Shown: positions 18,207-28,025 of the stretch, one piece after another
Layout of the letters: every line of letters starts with the position of its first letter
Position numbering within the stretch: position 1 is the first letter of the stretch
Assembly: GCF_003353055.1 (NCBI RefSeq)
Contig: NZ_QKWJ01000044.1
Span: 1-59,684 of the forward strand
Reading direction: 5' to 3'
Length of the DNA stretch: 59,684 nucleotides
Source: Cupriavidus lacunae
GTDB lineage: Bacteria > Pseudomonadota > Gammaproteobacteria > Burkholderiales > Burkholderiaceae
Position numbers and translations under genes: made by a program
The notes under the pieces: generated by a model
Databases searched by the model: none
Told to the model about the DNA's origin: nothing
What the model saw: only the letters and a program-made list of their open reading frames with translations

Positions 18207-19757
18207 TTACATGCGTTCGAGCTGGCGTGCCAGGAAGGCCAGCATGTCCGGGTGGCCGCTGCTGGCCACGTTGAAGCGCATCCAGCCCGACGGCATCTGC
18301 GACGGCGAGAACAGGCTGCCCGGGGCGAACAGGTAGCCCTCTTCATGGCCGGCGGTGGCGATCGCGTTGGTATCGCGGCCGGTATCGGCCCACAGGTACA
18401 TGCCGGCATGCTGGCCGGGAAAGAGGCGCAGGCCCAGGCGCTCCAGCTCGCGCCGGGTGTCGTCGCGGGCGCGGTCCAGCCGGGTGCGCACGCGTTCCAC
18501 ATGCTTGCGGTAGTGGCCCTCGGTCAGGACCTTGTACAGCACGCGCTCGTTGATCTCGGGCGTGGCCAGCCCCGCCAGCAGCTTGCTGTCGGTCAGCGCA
18601 GACGCCATCTCCGGGGGCGCGGCGATAAAGCCCACGCGCAGGTTGGCCGCCAGGGTCTTGGAAAAGCTGCCCAGGTAGATCACCCGGCGCAGCTGGTCCA
18701 GGCTGGCCAGCCGGGTGGCGGCATGGCCGGGCGGGCACAGGTCGCAGTAGATATCGTCCTCGACGATCAGGAAGTCGTACTGCTCGGCCAGGCGCAGCAG
18801 CTGGAAGGCCTTGGCCGCCGACAGCGAGGTGCCGGTGGGATTGTGCAGCACCGAGTTGATCACAAACAGCTTTGGCCGGCGCGCCTGCACGATGCGCTCC
18901 AGCGCCTCCAGGTCCGGCCCCTCGGCGGTGTACGGCACGCCGATCACCTGCGCGCCCTGCGCGGCAAAGCGGCCGAACATCACGAACCAGGCCGGGTCGC
19001 CCACCAGCACGGCGTCGCCGGGCTGCAGGTAGAGCCGCGCGATCAGGTCCAGCGCCTGGGTGATGCCCGAAGTCAGCACGATCTGCTCGGCGCTGGCGCC
19101 GATTTCCAGCTCTTCCAGCCGGGTACGCAGTTGCTGGCGCAGCGGCAGGAAGCCCTGCGGCGTGCCGCTGGCCAGGAAATGGTTGCCGGGCTGGCGGCCC
19201 AGCCCGCGCAGCGCGCTGGCGATCAGCTCGCCGTCGAGCCAGTCGTTGGGCAGGAAGCCCAGCCCGGGGGCCTTGTGCGCCTCGGCGGTATGGAACATGC
19301 TGCGCAGCAGCCAGGTCACGTCGATATTGCGTGCCACCGCCACGTTGCCGGACACCGGCGCGGCGGGCGCGGCCGCGGCGCGCTCGCGCACGTAGAAGCC
19401 CGAGCCGCGGCGCGATTCCAGGTAGCCCAGCGCCACCAGCCGCTCATAGGCCTCGACCACGGTAAAGCGCGAGATGCCCTTCTCGTGCGCCAGCTGCCGG
19501 ATCGACGGCATGCGCATGCCGGCGCGGAACACGCGCTCGTCGATGCGCATGCGGGCCCATTCGGTCAGCTGCTCGACCAGCGTCATCTGCGCCGAGGGAA
19601 TCGGGTCCGGCAGGCGCTCGGTGGGCGGCACCACCAGCCGCAGCGAACGGCCGGACGCTTGCCCTGATGTGCTTTGTGCGCCGCTTCCGTTATCCTTCTG
19701 ATGCGCGACAGTGGCGGTATCGCTGCCAGTCCCGTCGTCCCTGCTGTTGGCGTCCAT
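18207..19757 (-). CDS. MocR-family regulator (GntR HTH plus aminotransferase domain)
   Basis: A 516-aa fusion: winged helix at about residues 45-115 (MRMPSIRQLAHEKGISRFTV, VVEAYERLVALGYLESRRGS) and a fold-type I aminotransferase domain from about 150. The PLP lysine is in LGSFSKTLAANLRVG, the NPTG motif in SVLHNPTGTSLS, and the Asp in VEDDIYCDL. MocR proteins sense PLP or amino compounds and usually control the divergent gene. ATG 19757 has GGGAG upstream; a further upstream start lacks one. It faces away from the AlaX-LysE-DMT-RidA run, its likely target, with CTGTAC repeats between. Confidence 0.88.
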   Translation of the reverse strand: MDANSRDDGTGSDTATVAHQKDNGSGAQSTSGQASGRSLRLVVPPTERLPDPIPSAQMTLVEQLTEWARMRIDERVFRAGMRMPSIRQLAHEKGISRFTVVEAYERLVALGYLESRRGSGFYVRERAAAAPAAPVSGNVAVARNIDVTWLLRSMFHTAEAHKAPGLGFLPNDWLDGELIASALRGLGRQPGNHFLASGTPQGFLPLRQQLRTRLEELEIGASAEQIVLTSGITQALDLIARLYLQPGDAVLVGDPAWFVMFGRFAAQGAQVIGVPYTAEGPDLEALERIVQARRPKLFVINSVLHNPTGTSLSAAKAFQLLRLAEQYDFLIVEDDIYCDLCPPGHAATRLASLDQLRRVIYLGSFSKTLAANLRVGFIAAPPEMASALTDSKLLAGLATPEINERVLYKVLTEGHYRKHVERVRTRLDRARDDTRRELERLGLRLFPGQHAGMYLWADTGRDTNAIATAGHEEGYLFAPGSLFSPSQMPSGWMRFNVASSGHPDMLAFLARQLERM

Positions 19758-19772
19758 GTGCTGCTCCCGCAA

Positions 19773-19813
19773 CTGTACTGAATACGATCCGCTGAACTGT
19801 ACCGGTACTGTAC
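19773..19813. promoter_or_regulatory. Three direct CTGTAC repeats, candidate MocR operator
   Basis: CTGTAC occurs at 19773-19778, 19797-19802 and 19808-19813, all in the same direction, in the divergent region between the MocR gene and the AlaX-like gene. The last two flank a GTACCGGTAC-like dyad. MocR regulators typically bind direct repeats, so this is a reasonable operator candidate. Confidence 0.5.
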
Positions 19814-19932
19814 CGACTACCTTGTCTACCATCAAGCCAGGATGGCGCTCGCCCTCGATCAAATCGAAATCACGCAGGGCATCCGTACCCTGCGCTAGCC
19901 ACACCCAGAACAAGCCCACCAGGAGACCCCCG

Positions 19933-20646
19933 ATGTCCGCCACCCGCAAGCGCTTCGACGAAGACCCCTACCTCGACCACTGCACCGCCACCGTGGTGGC
20001 GGCCAGCGCCGAAGGGATCGAACTCGACGAAACCGTGTGCTATGCGCGCAGCGGCGGCCAGGCCGGCGACACCGCCACGCTGGCGCTGGCCGACGGGCGC
20101 ACGGTGGTCATCGCCGACACCGTCTACGCCGACGACCGTAGCCGCATCCTGCATGTGCCGGCCCCGGACGCGCCGCTGCCGCGCATAGGCGAGCGCGTCA
20201 CCGTGACCATCGACTGGGCGCGCCGCCACAAACTGATGCGGCTGCATACCTGCCTGCACCTGCTGGGCTCGCTGATCCCGGTGCCGGTGACCGGCTGCGG
20301 CATCTCGCCGGAATCGGCGCGCATCGACTTCGACCTGCCGGAATCGACGCTGGACAAGGCCGACCTGACCGAGCGCCTGAACGCGCTGATCCACGCCAAC
20401 ACCGCGGTGCGCACCACGCTGATCTCGCCGCAGGAACTTGCCGCCCAGCCCGAGCTGGTGCGCACCATCGGCGCCGCGCCGCCGGCGGGCACGGCCAGCA
20501 TCCGCATCATCGAGATCCCGGGCGTGGACCGCCAGCCCTGCGGCGGCACGCACGTGGCCAACACCAGCGAGATCGGCGCGGTCGTGGTGACCAAGATCGA
20601 GAAGAAGAGCCGCACCAACCGGCGCGTGGTGGTCGCGTTCGCGTGA
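19933..20646 (+). CDS. Alanyl-tRNA editing protein, AlaX type
   Basis: A 237-aa stand-alone editing domain related to the AlaRS C-terminal half. Zinc-ligand motifs are visible: HTCLHLLG (HxxxH) near residue 102 and CGGTHVAN near residue 202. ARSGGQAGDTATL at the N-terminus matches the Gly-rich motif of the editing fold. It would hydrolyse Ser- or Gly-tRNA(Ala), though some family members act on other substrates. AGGAG lies 8 bases before the ATG. First gene of the MocR-divergent run; its TGA overlaps the next ATG by one base. Confidence 0.88.
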   Translation: MSATRKRFDEDPYLDHCTATVVAASAEGIELDETVCYARSGGQAGDTATLALADGRTVVIADTVYADDRSRILHVPAPDAPLPRIGERVTVTIDWARRHKLMRLHTCLHLLGSLIPVPVTGCGISPESARIDFDLPESTLDKADLTERLNALIHANTAVRTTLISPQELAAQPELVRTIGAAPPAGTASIRIIEIPGVDRQPCGGTHVANTSEIGAVVVTKIEKKSRTNRRVVVAFA

Positions 20647-21284
20647 TGGCGTCCGGCCTGCTCACCGGCCTGACGGCCGCGCAATTCCTTGCCCTGCTGA
20701 CCCTGCTGACGGTCGGCCTGTTCACGCCCGGACCCAACACCACCATTGCCGCGGTCACCGGCGCCAACTTCGGGCTGCGCGCGACGCTGCCGCACTGCGT
20801 GGGCGTGGCCTTCGGCTTTGCCAGCATCCTGGCGCTGTGCGCACTGGGCGTGGGCGCGCTGATCCTGGGCCAGCCCGCGCTGGCCGCCGTCGTGCACGTG
20901 GCCGGCGTGGCCTACCTGCTGTGGCTGGCATGGAAGATCGCGCGCAGCACGGCGCTGGCTGAGAAACAGGTGCTGCGCCCGCTGAGCGTGTGGCAGTCGG
21001 CAGTGCTGCAGTACGCCAATATCAAGGCGTGGATGCTGGCGCTGGCGGTGGCTGCTTCGTACATGGCCGGCGCGGCCTCGCCGGCGCAGCGCGCGCTGCT
21101 GGTGTGCGGTGTGTTCGGCGTGCTCGGCTTTGTCAGCAACAGCGTGTACGGCGTGCTGGGCGCATCGCTGCGGCAATGGCTGCAACAGGGCCAGCGCGTG
21201 CGCTGGTTCAACCGCGCCATGGGCGCGGCGCTGGCGCTGACCGCGCTGTGGATTGCCATCAGTGCCCGACCGGGCGTGCAGTAG
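20646..21284 (+). CDS. LysE/RhtB family amino-acid exporter
   Basis: A 212-aa protein with about six membrane segments. LFTPGPNTTIAAVTGANFGL is the family signature after the first helix; SVWQSAVLQYANIKAWMLAL corresponds to the usual FLNPKA region, here YANIKA. Start at ATG 20646 overlaps the AlaX stop (TGATG); a GTG at 20643 is equally possible. Exporters of this family remove surplus amino acids or analogues. Being coupled to an editing protein suggests protection against a toxic amino acid. Confidence 0.88.
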   Translation: MASGLLTGLTAAQFLALLTLLTVGLFTPGPNTTIAAVTGANFGLRATLPHCVGVAFGFASILALCALGVGALILGQPALAAVVHVAGVAYLLWLAWKIARSTALAEKQVLRPLSVWQSAVLQYANIKAWMLALAVAASYMAGAASPAQRALLVCGVFGVLGFVSNSVYGVLGASLRQWLQQGQRVRWFNRAMGAALALTALWIAISARPGVQ

Positions 21285-21308
21285 GACCATCCAACCGGAT
21301 TTCGGACC

Positions 21309-22319
21309 ATGACAACCAAGAGGCCAACCCTGGCCACCAGCCGCCCCGCTTCACCGCTCCTGGCGCCTGCCGCGCCGGCCTCTGGCGGCATGCTGCTGGG
21401 CTTTGTCGGCGTAGCCATCTTCAGCCAGACGCTGCCGTTCACGCGCATGGCGGTGGCGGAGCTGGACCCGATCTTTGTCGCACTGGCGCGTGCCGTGCTG
21501 GCAGCGGTGCTGGCGCTGGTGCTGCTGGCCTGGCGCGGCGCGCTGTCCGCCGGCCGCCGCCCGCGCGGCGGCCAGTGGCCGCGGCTGGCCGTGACCGCGC
21601 TGGGCGTGGTGGCGGGCTTTCCGCTGTTTTCTTCGCTGGCCATGCGCGAGGTGCCGGCCAGCCATGGCGCCATCGTGATCGGCCTGCTGCCGCTGGCGAC
21701 CGCGGTGTTCGCCGCCTGGCTCGGGCGCGAGCGGCCGTCGCCGGCGTTCTGGCTATCGGCCGTGGCCGGCAGCGCGCTGGTGGTGGGCTTTGCCGTGTGG
21801 CAGGGCGCGGGCGGCCTGCAGCATGCCGACTGGTACCTGTTTGCCGCCGTGGTGCTGGGCGCGCTGGGCTATGCCGAGGGTGGCAAGCTGTCGCGCGAGC
21901 TGGGCGGGCTGGAAACCATCAGCTGGGCGCTGGCGGTGTCGCTGCCGGTGCTGGCGCCGGTGGTGGCCTGGCTGGCGCTGCACGATCTGCCGGCGATCGC
22001 CGCGGCGTCGCCGCGCGCGTGGGGCGGCATGGCCTATGTTTCGGTGTTTTCGATGTTTGTCGGCTTCCTTTTCTGGTACGCCGGCCTCGCAAAAGGCGGC
22101 GTGGCCCGCGTCGGCCAGATACAATTGCTGCAGCCGTTCCTGACGCTGGCGGGCGGCGCGCTGATCCTGGCCGAGCCGCTTGACGCCCCCACCATCGCCT
22201 TCGCGGTGGCGGTGATCGCCGTCGTGGCCCTTGGCCGCCGCGCCGCCGTGCAGCAAAGCGCACCTGCCCGCGTCCCCGCCCCGGAAACGCCACCGATCCT
22301 CCCTGGACGCATTCACTGA
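21309..22319 (+). CDS. EamA/DMT family transporter
   Basis: A 336-aa protein with ten predicted membrane segments in two EamA repeats (residues about 30-165 and 175-310). FVGVAIFSQTLPFTRMAVAE, PASHGAIVIGLLPLATAVFA and FWYAGLAKGGVARVGQIQLL are typical of drug/metabolite exporters of the RhaT/YdcZ-like kind. Twenty-four bases after the LysE gene and eleven before ridA-like, hence one operon. The substrate is unknown; the context suggests an amino-acid related metabolite. Confidence 0.85.
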   Translation: MTTKRPTLATSRPASPLLAPAAPASGGMLLGFVGVAIFSQTLPFTRMAVAELDPIFVALARAVLAAVLALVLLAWRGALSAGRRPRGGQWPRLAVTALGVVAGFPLFSSLAMREVPASHGAIVIGLLPLATAVFAAWLGRERPSPAFWLSAVAGSALVVGFAVWQGAGGLQHADWYLFAAVVLGALGYAEGGKLSRELGGLETISWALAVSLPVLAPVVAWLALHDLPAIAAASPRAWGGMAYVSVFSMFVGFLFWYAGLAKGGVARVGQIQLLQPFLTLAGGALILAEPLDAPTIAFAVAVIAVVALGRRAAVQQSAPARVPAPETPPILPGRIH

Positions 22320-22330
22320 CTGGAGCCTAC

Positions 22331-22798
22331 ATGTCCCAAATCTCGGTCTACGACACCCTTGCCCGCCTCGGCATCGAACTGCCGGCCGTCAGCGCCCCCG
22401 CCGCCGCCTATGTCATGGCCGCGCAAACCGGCAACACCGTGTTCCTGTCGGGCCATATCGCCCGCAAGGACGGCAAGGTATGGGCCGGCAAGCTGGGCCA
22501 GGACATCGACACCGAGTCTGGCAAGGCCGCCGCGCGCGCCATCGCCATCGACCTGCTGGCCACGCTGCATGCGCACGTGGGCGACCTGAACCGTGTCACC
22601 CGCATCGTCAAGGTGATGAGCCTGGTCAACTCGACCCCCGAATTCACCGAGCAGCACCTGGTCACCAACGGCGCCTCGGAGCTGCTGGCAGAAGTGTTCG
22701 GCGACAAGGGCAAGCATGCGCGCAGCGCTTTCGGCGTGGCGCAGATCCCGCTGGGCGCCTGCGTCGAGATCGAAATGATCGCTGAAGTGCAGGGCTAA
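22331..22798 (+). CDS. RidA/YjgF family protein
   Basis: A 155-aa protein of the longer YjgF branch. TVFLSGHIARKDGKVWAGKL, DIDTESGKAAARAIAIDLLA, VVKVMSLVNSTPEFTEQHLV-like text and GVAQIPLGACVEIEMIAEV are recognisable. Canonical RidA uses Arg105 to deaminate reactive enamines such as 2-aminoacrylate made by PLP enzymes; here the corresponding motif is FGVAQIPLGA without the Arg (RSAFGVAQI has it three residues earlier), as in this subfamily. It sits two genes before an aminotransferase, which fits such a role. Confidence 0.85.
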   Translation: MSQISVYDTLARLGIELPAVSAPAAAYVMAAQTGNTVFLSGHIARKDGKVWAGKLGQDIDTESGKAAARAIAIDLLATLHAHVGDLNRVTRIVKVMSLVNSTPEFTEQHLVTNGASELLAEVFGDKGKHARSAFGVAQIPLGACVEIEMIAEVQG

Positions 22799-22805
22799 GG
22801 ACTGC

Positions 22806-23135
22806 ATGCGCATCGACAACCTGCCCTTCGGCACCACCGACTGGTCGGCGATCGCGCCCACCCGCCACCCCGGCGAGCAGGGCGAGGCCACCTGGCGCAC
22901 GCGCCAGTTCGGCGACATCCGCGTACGTATGGTCGAATACTCGCCCGGCTACCTGGCCGACCACTGGTGCAGCAAGGGCCATATCCTGTTCGTGCTGGAC
23001 GGCGAGCTCCATACCGAGCTGGAAGACGGGCGGCAGTTCGTGCTCGGCGCGGGTACCAGCTACCAGGTTGCCGACCAGGCGGAGGCGCACCGTTCGTCCT
23101 CGCCGAAGGGCGCAAGACTATTTATCGTTGACTGA
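22806..23135 (+). CDS. DHCW-motif cupin fold protein
   Basis: A 109-aa small cupin. The motif ADHWCSKGHILFVLDGEL contains the Asp-His-Trp-Cys run that names the family, and LGAGTSYQVADQAEAHRSSS forms the second cupin motif. Starts seven bases after the RidA-like gene, so co-transcription is likely. No reaction is known to me for this group; metal binding by the His residues is expected. Confidence 0.85.
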   Translation: MRIDNLPFGTTDWSAIAPTRHPGEQGEATWRTRQFGDIRVRMVEYSPGYLADHWCSKGHILFVLDGELHTELEDGRQFVLGAGTSYQVADQAEAHRSSSPKGARLFIVD

Positions 23136-23187
23136 GCGGCACCAGCCGCTCGTTCCAGAATCCCCCCAAGACCACAAGAGACACATC

Positions 23188-24378
23188 ATGAAATGGGCCA
23201 TCTCCCGCCGGGCGCAGCAACTGACCAGCTCGGCCATCCGCGAAATCCTGAAGGTCACCGAGCGTCCGGAAGTCATTTCGTTCGCCGGCGGCCTGCCGTC
23301 GCCGGCTTCGTTCCCGGTAGCGGCGATGGAGGCGGCGACGGCCCGCGTATTCGCTGACAACCCGCAGGCGGCGCTGCAATACGCCGCGACCGAAGGCTAC
23401 CTGCCGCTGCGCGAGTTCGTCGCCAAACGTCATGGCGCTCCGGTCGAGCGCGTGCTGATCACGACCGGCTCGCAGCAGGCACTGGACCTGATCGCCAAGG
23501 TGATGATCGACCCGGGCAGCAAGGTGCTGGTAGAAACCCCCAGCTACCTCGGCGCGCTGCAGGCGTTCTCGCTGTTCGAACCTGAATTCGTCTCGATCCC
23601 CAGCGACGACAAGGGCCTGTTGCCCGAGTCGCTGACGCCCGAACTGACCGCCGGCGCGCGCTTCCTGTACGCCCTGCCCAACTTCCAGAACCCGACCGGG
23701 CGCCGCCTGCCGCTGGAGCGCCGCGAGGCGCTGGTGGCCCGCGCAAAGGAACAGGGCGTGCTGCTGGTCGAGGACGATCCCTACGGCGCGCTCAGCTACA
23801 CCGGCGACCAGTTGCCCAGCCTGCTGTCGATGAACCCCGACGGCGTGATCTACATGGGCTCGTTCTCGAAGATCCTGGCCCCCGGCATGCGCCTGGGCTA
23901 CGTGATCGCCCCGCCCGAGCTGCATTTCAAGCTGTGCCAGGCCAAGCAGGCGTCGGACCTGCATACGCCGACCTTCACCCAGCGCGTGGCCTACGAGACC
24001 ATCCGCGACGGCCTGCTCGACACGCACATCCCGACCATCCGCGAGCTCTACAGCAAGCAGTGCCAGACCATGCTGGACGCGCTCAAGCGCCATATGCCCG
24101 AGGGCGTGAGCTGGAACGCGCCTGAAGGCGGCATGTTCATCTGGATGGAGCTGCCCGAGGGCCTGGACAGCATGGTGATCCTGGAAGAAGCGGTGAAGCG
24201 CAACGTGGCCTACGTGCCGGGCGCGCCGTTCTACGCCAGCAACCCGAAGCGCAACGCGCTGCGCCTGGCCTTTGTCACGGTGTCGGCCGAGCGCATCGAG
24301 CAGGGCGTGGCGATCCTCGGCGAGCTGTTCCGCGAAGTCATCGCCGCGGCCGCCGCCAAGCAACCGCGCGCGGCCTGA
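23188..24378 (+). CDS. PLP-dependent aminotransferase (2-aminoadipate/LysN type)
   Basis: A 396-aa fold-type I aminotransferase of the class I/II, MocR-related branch without a DNA-binding domain. ISFAGGLPSPASFPV, TTGSQQALDLIAKVMIDPGS, YALPNFQNPTGRR, VEDDPYGAL and MGSFSKILAPGMRLGYV (Lys of SFSK binds PLP) are all present; the C-terminal Arg is in NALRLAFV. ATG 23188 starts MKWAISRRAQQLTSSAIREI, standard for LysN/2-aminoadipate transaminases. Broad substrate use is common in this group. Together with RidA it suggests amino-acid breakdown. Confidence 0.88.
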   Translation: MKWAISRRAQQLTSSAIREILKVTERPEVISFAGGLPSPASFPVAAMEAATARVFADNPQAALQYAATEGYLPLREFVAKRHGAPVERVLITTGSQQALDLIAKVMIDPGSKVLVETPSYLGALQAFSLFEPEFVSIPSDDKGLLPESLTPELTAGARFLYALPNFQNPTGRRLPLERREALVARAKEQGVLLVEDDPYGALSYTGDQLPSLLSMNPDGVIYMGSFSKILAPGMRLGYVIAPPELHFKLCQAKQASDLHTPTFTQRVAYETIRDGLLDTHIPTIRELYSKQCQTMLDALKRHMPEGVSWNAPEGGMFIWMELPEGLDSMVILEEAVKRNVAYVPGAPFYASNPKRNALRLAFVTVSAERIEQGVAILGELFREVIAAAAAKQPRAA

Positions 24379-24409
24379 AGCCCGGGCGCGCCTCACCACT
24401 GGAGCTGCC

Positions 24410-25054
24410 ATGTTGCGTATCTGGGGCCGACTCTCCTCCATCAACGTGCAGAAGGTGGTCTGGTGCGCGCGCGAGCTGCACCTGGACCATGAGCGCGTCG
24501 ATATCGGCGTGACCAAGGGCGACCTCGACACCGAGGCCTATGTGCGCCTGAACCCGAACCGCCAGATCCCCGTGATCGAAGATTTTCGCGGCACCGATGT
24601 CGGCGGCGAGCCGTTCGTGCTGTGGGAATCCAATGCGATCGTGCGTTACCTGTGCGCGCGCTACGGCGAAGGCACGCTGTGGCCCGAGGATGTCAAGGCG
24701 CGCGCTTCGGCCGACCGCTGGATGGACTGGCAGACCACCGCCTTCAGCCCGGCCATGGTGACGGCGTTCCTGAACCTGGCGCGCAAACCCGCGGCGGAGC
24801 GCGACGAGGCCGCCATCCAGGCGTCGTGCGAGCGCACCGAGCCGCTGGCCGCGTTGCTCGACAAGGCGCTGGCCGGACGCGAGTTCATCGGCGGCGACCG
24901 CTTCACCATGGCCGACATCTCGCTGGCCTGCGCCGCGCACCGCTGGATGGGGCTGCCGCTCAGGCACCAGCCACGCCCCGACCTGGAGCGCTGGCTGAGC
25001 GCGATGCGCGCCCGCCCCGCGGCGGGCGGCATCCTGGAACTGCCGCTGCGTTGA
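24410..25054 (+). CDS. Glutathione S-transferase
   Basis: A 214-aa GST with both domains: RLSSINVQKVVWCARELHLD at the start (Ser of SSINV is the likely catalytic residue), NPNRQIPVIED and ESNAIVRYLCARYG in the N-domain, and FIGGDRFTMADISLACAAHR in the C-domain. ATG 24410 has GGAG upstream, 31 bases after the aminotransferase stop. Last gene of the run; a terminator overlaps its stop codon. Probably detoxifies an electrophile arising in the pathway. Confidence 0.9.
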   Translation: MLRIWGRLSSINVQKVVWCARELHLDHERVDIGVTKGDLDTEAYVRLNPNRQIPVIEDFRGTDVGGEPFVLWESNAIVRYLCARYGEGTLWPEDVKARASADRWMDWQTTAFSPAMVTAFLNLARKPAAERDEAAIQASCERTEPLAALLDKALAGREFIGGDRFTMADISLACAAHRWMGLPLRHQPRPDLERWLSAMRARPAAGGILELPLR

Positions 25055-25070
25055 GCCGCGGCAGTTTTTT
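25040..25070 (+). terminator. Rho-independent terminator overlapping the GST stop
   Basis: CTGCCGC (25040-25046) and GCGGCAG (25058-25064), then TTTTTT (25065-25070). The stop codon lies in the loop. It ends the seven-gene run that starts at 19933. Confidence 0.75.
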
Positions 25071-25111
25071 CTTCCCGCGGTCTTTACCGCGTTCTTCCCC
25101 GCTGCCCTGCC

Positions 25112-25765
25112 CTACTTCGGCGCGCGCGAGCCCGACGTCGCGGTAAATACCCCCAGTCCGATAAACGCCGCGCCTGTCAGGTAGCGGCCGAACGCGCGCG
25201 CCCGGCCGGCGCGGCGCAGCGCCGGCATCACCGCGGCGGCGGCCATCACGTAGCAGGCGTCCGTGGTCGCGGCGATCAGCACGAAGGCCACGCCCAGCGC
25301 CAGGCTCTGCGTCAGTGCCGAGCCCGCCGGGTTCATGAACTGCGGCAGGAAGGCCGCGAAGAAGATCGTGGTCTTGGGGTTGAGCAGCGCCACCACGAAG
25401 CCGTCGCGCACCACCTGGCGCAGGCTGCGCGGCGCCACTTCCGGCGTGTCGCCGCCGGCCGCCGCCCCGCCACCGCGCAACGCGCGGATGCCCAGCCAGA
25501 TCAGGTAGGCCGCCCCCGCGTACTTGACCACCGTGAACGCCAGCGCCGACACCGAGAACAGCACCGCCAGCCCGAGCGAGGCGCCAAACGCATTGCCCAG
25601 GTTGCCCAGCGCCACCGCGCCGATCGACGCGAGCCCGGCCTGCCGGCCCTGCGCCAGCGTGCGCGTGACGATATAAACCACGGCTGGACCAGGCGTAATC
25701 GCCAGCGCCAGGCTGGCCAGCACGAACGCGGTCAGCAACGGCCACGGGGGAAGGAATTCGGTCAT
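25112..25765 (-). CDS. LysE/RhtB family amino-acid exporter (second)
   Basis: A 217-aa six-helix exporter. LALAITPGPAVVYIVTRTLA and VALLNPKTTIFFAAFLPQFM are the two family signatures, both better preserved than in the protein at 20646. ATG 25765 is preceded by GAGG and gives the normal N-terminus (MTEFLPPWPLLTAFV). It is convergent with the GST gene and reads away from lctP. Probably exports a neutral or basic amino acid or homoserine lactone-like compound. Confidence 0.88.
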   Translation of the reverse strand: MTEFLPPWPLLTAFVLASLALAITPGPAVVYIVTRTLAQGRQAGLASIGAVALGNLGNAFGASLGLAVLFSVSALAFTVVKYAGAAYLIWLGIRALRGGGAAAGGDTPEVAPRSLRQVVRDGFVVALLNPKTTIFFAAFLPQFMNPAGSALTQSLALGVAFVLIAATTDACYVMAAAAVMPALRRAGRARAFGRYLTGAAFIGLGVFTATSGSRAPK

Positions 25766-26183
25766 GGGATACCTCGCCTCGAAATGGTTGGCGCGGGCGT
25801 TCTGCCCCGCGCGCTGCCTGCCAGTATGGCTTGACAGCGGCGCTCGCGCCAGCCGGCACCAGATGGCCACATCGGCCGGTCATGCTGCATCGCAACCGGT
25901 GCGCATACTTTTGCAACAGGCGCCGTTTAGAGTACTCTGGACAGTGTGGCGGCAAGGCCCCACGTGCGCTGTCATGCCCCCCCCGGGGCAAACCCTGATC
26001 CCTGAATGTGGCTCATGGCAGGCATGACGCGATGTACGGCAGCCACGAAGGAACCCGTTCTTAAAATCCCTGTTCTTTGCCGATGCGCGGCGGCAGCCGC
26101 ACGCCGGTGCAAAGCGCCTGCGGGATGTCCAGGGCACGCAGATCGCCCGGGCACCTGAGCCAAACCAGAGGAGGATTTCCATC
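25766..26183 (+). promoter_or_regulatory. 418-base intergenic region with candidate lctP promoter
   Basis: No gene is seen here. A possible sigma-70 promoter reading toward lctP is TTGCAA (25911-25916), 16 bases, TACTCT (25933-25938). The long leader (about 240 bases) to the GTG start has no terminator hairpin that I can see. The lactate permease ribosome site GAGGAGG lies just before 26176. Confidence 0.3.
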
Positions 26184-27860
<1,677 letters not shown>

Positions 27861-27900
27861 ACCTGCCCCTTCGGCAATTTCCACACCGCGGTTCAGACAA

Positions 27901-27924
27901 AGCCCCGCCACTGGCGGGGCTTTT
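27901..27924 (+). terminator. Rho-independent terminator of lctP
   Basis: AGCCCCGCC (27901-27909) and GGCGGGGCT (27913-27921), a 3-base loop and TTTT. Confidence 0.88.
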
Positions 27925-28025
27925 CCGTTCTGCAAGGCGCGTATCATGGTGCGTCTGATCCGCCGCACGCGCGCCCTGCCTCCCACAAAGACGCCAGGGC
28001 ATGCCGGGCACAACGGGAACCTGCC

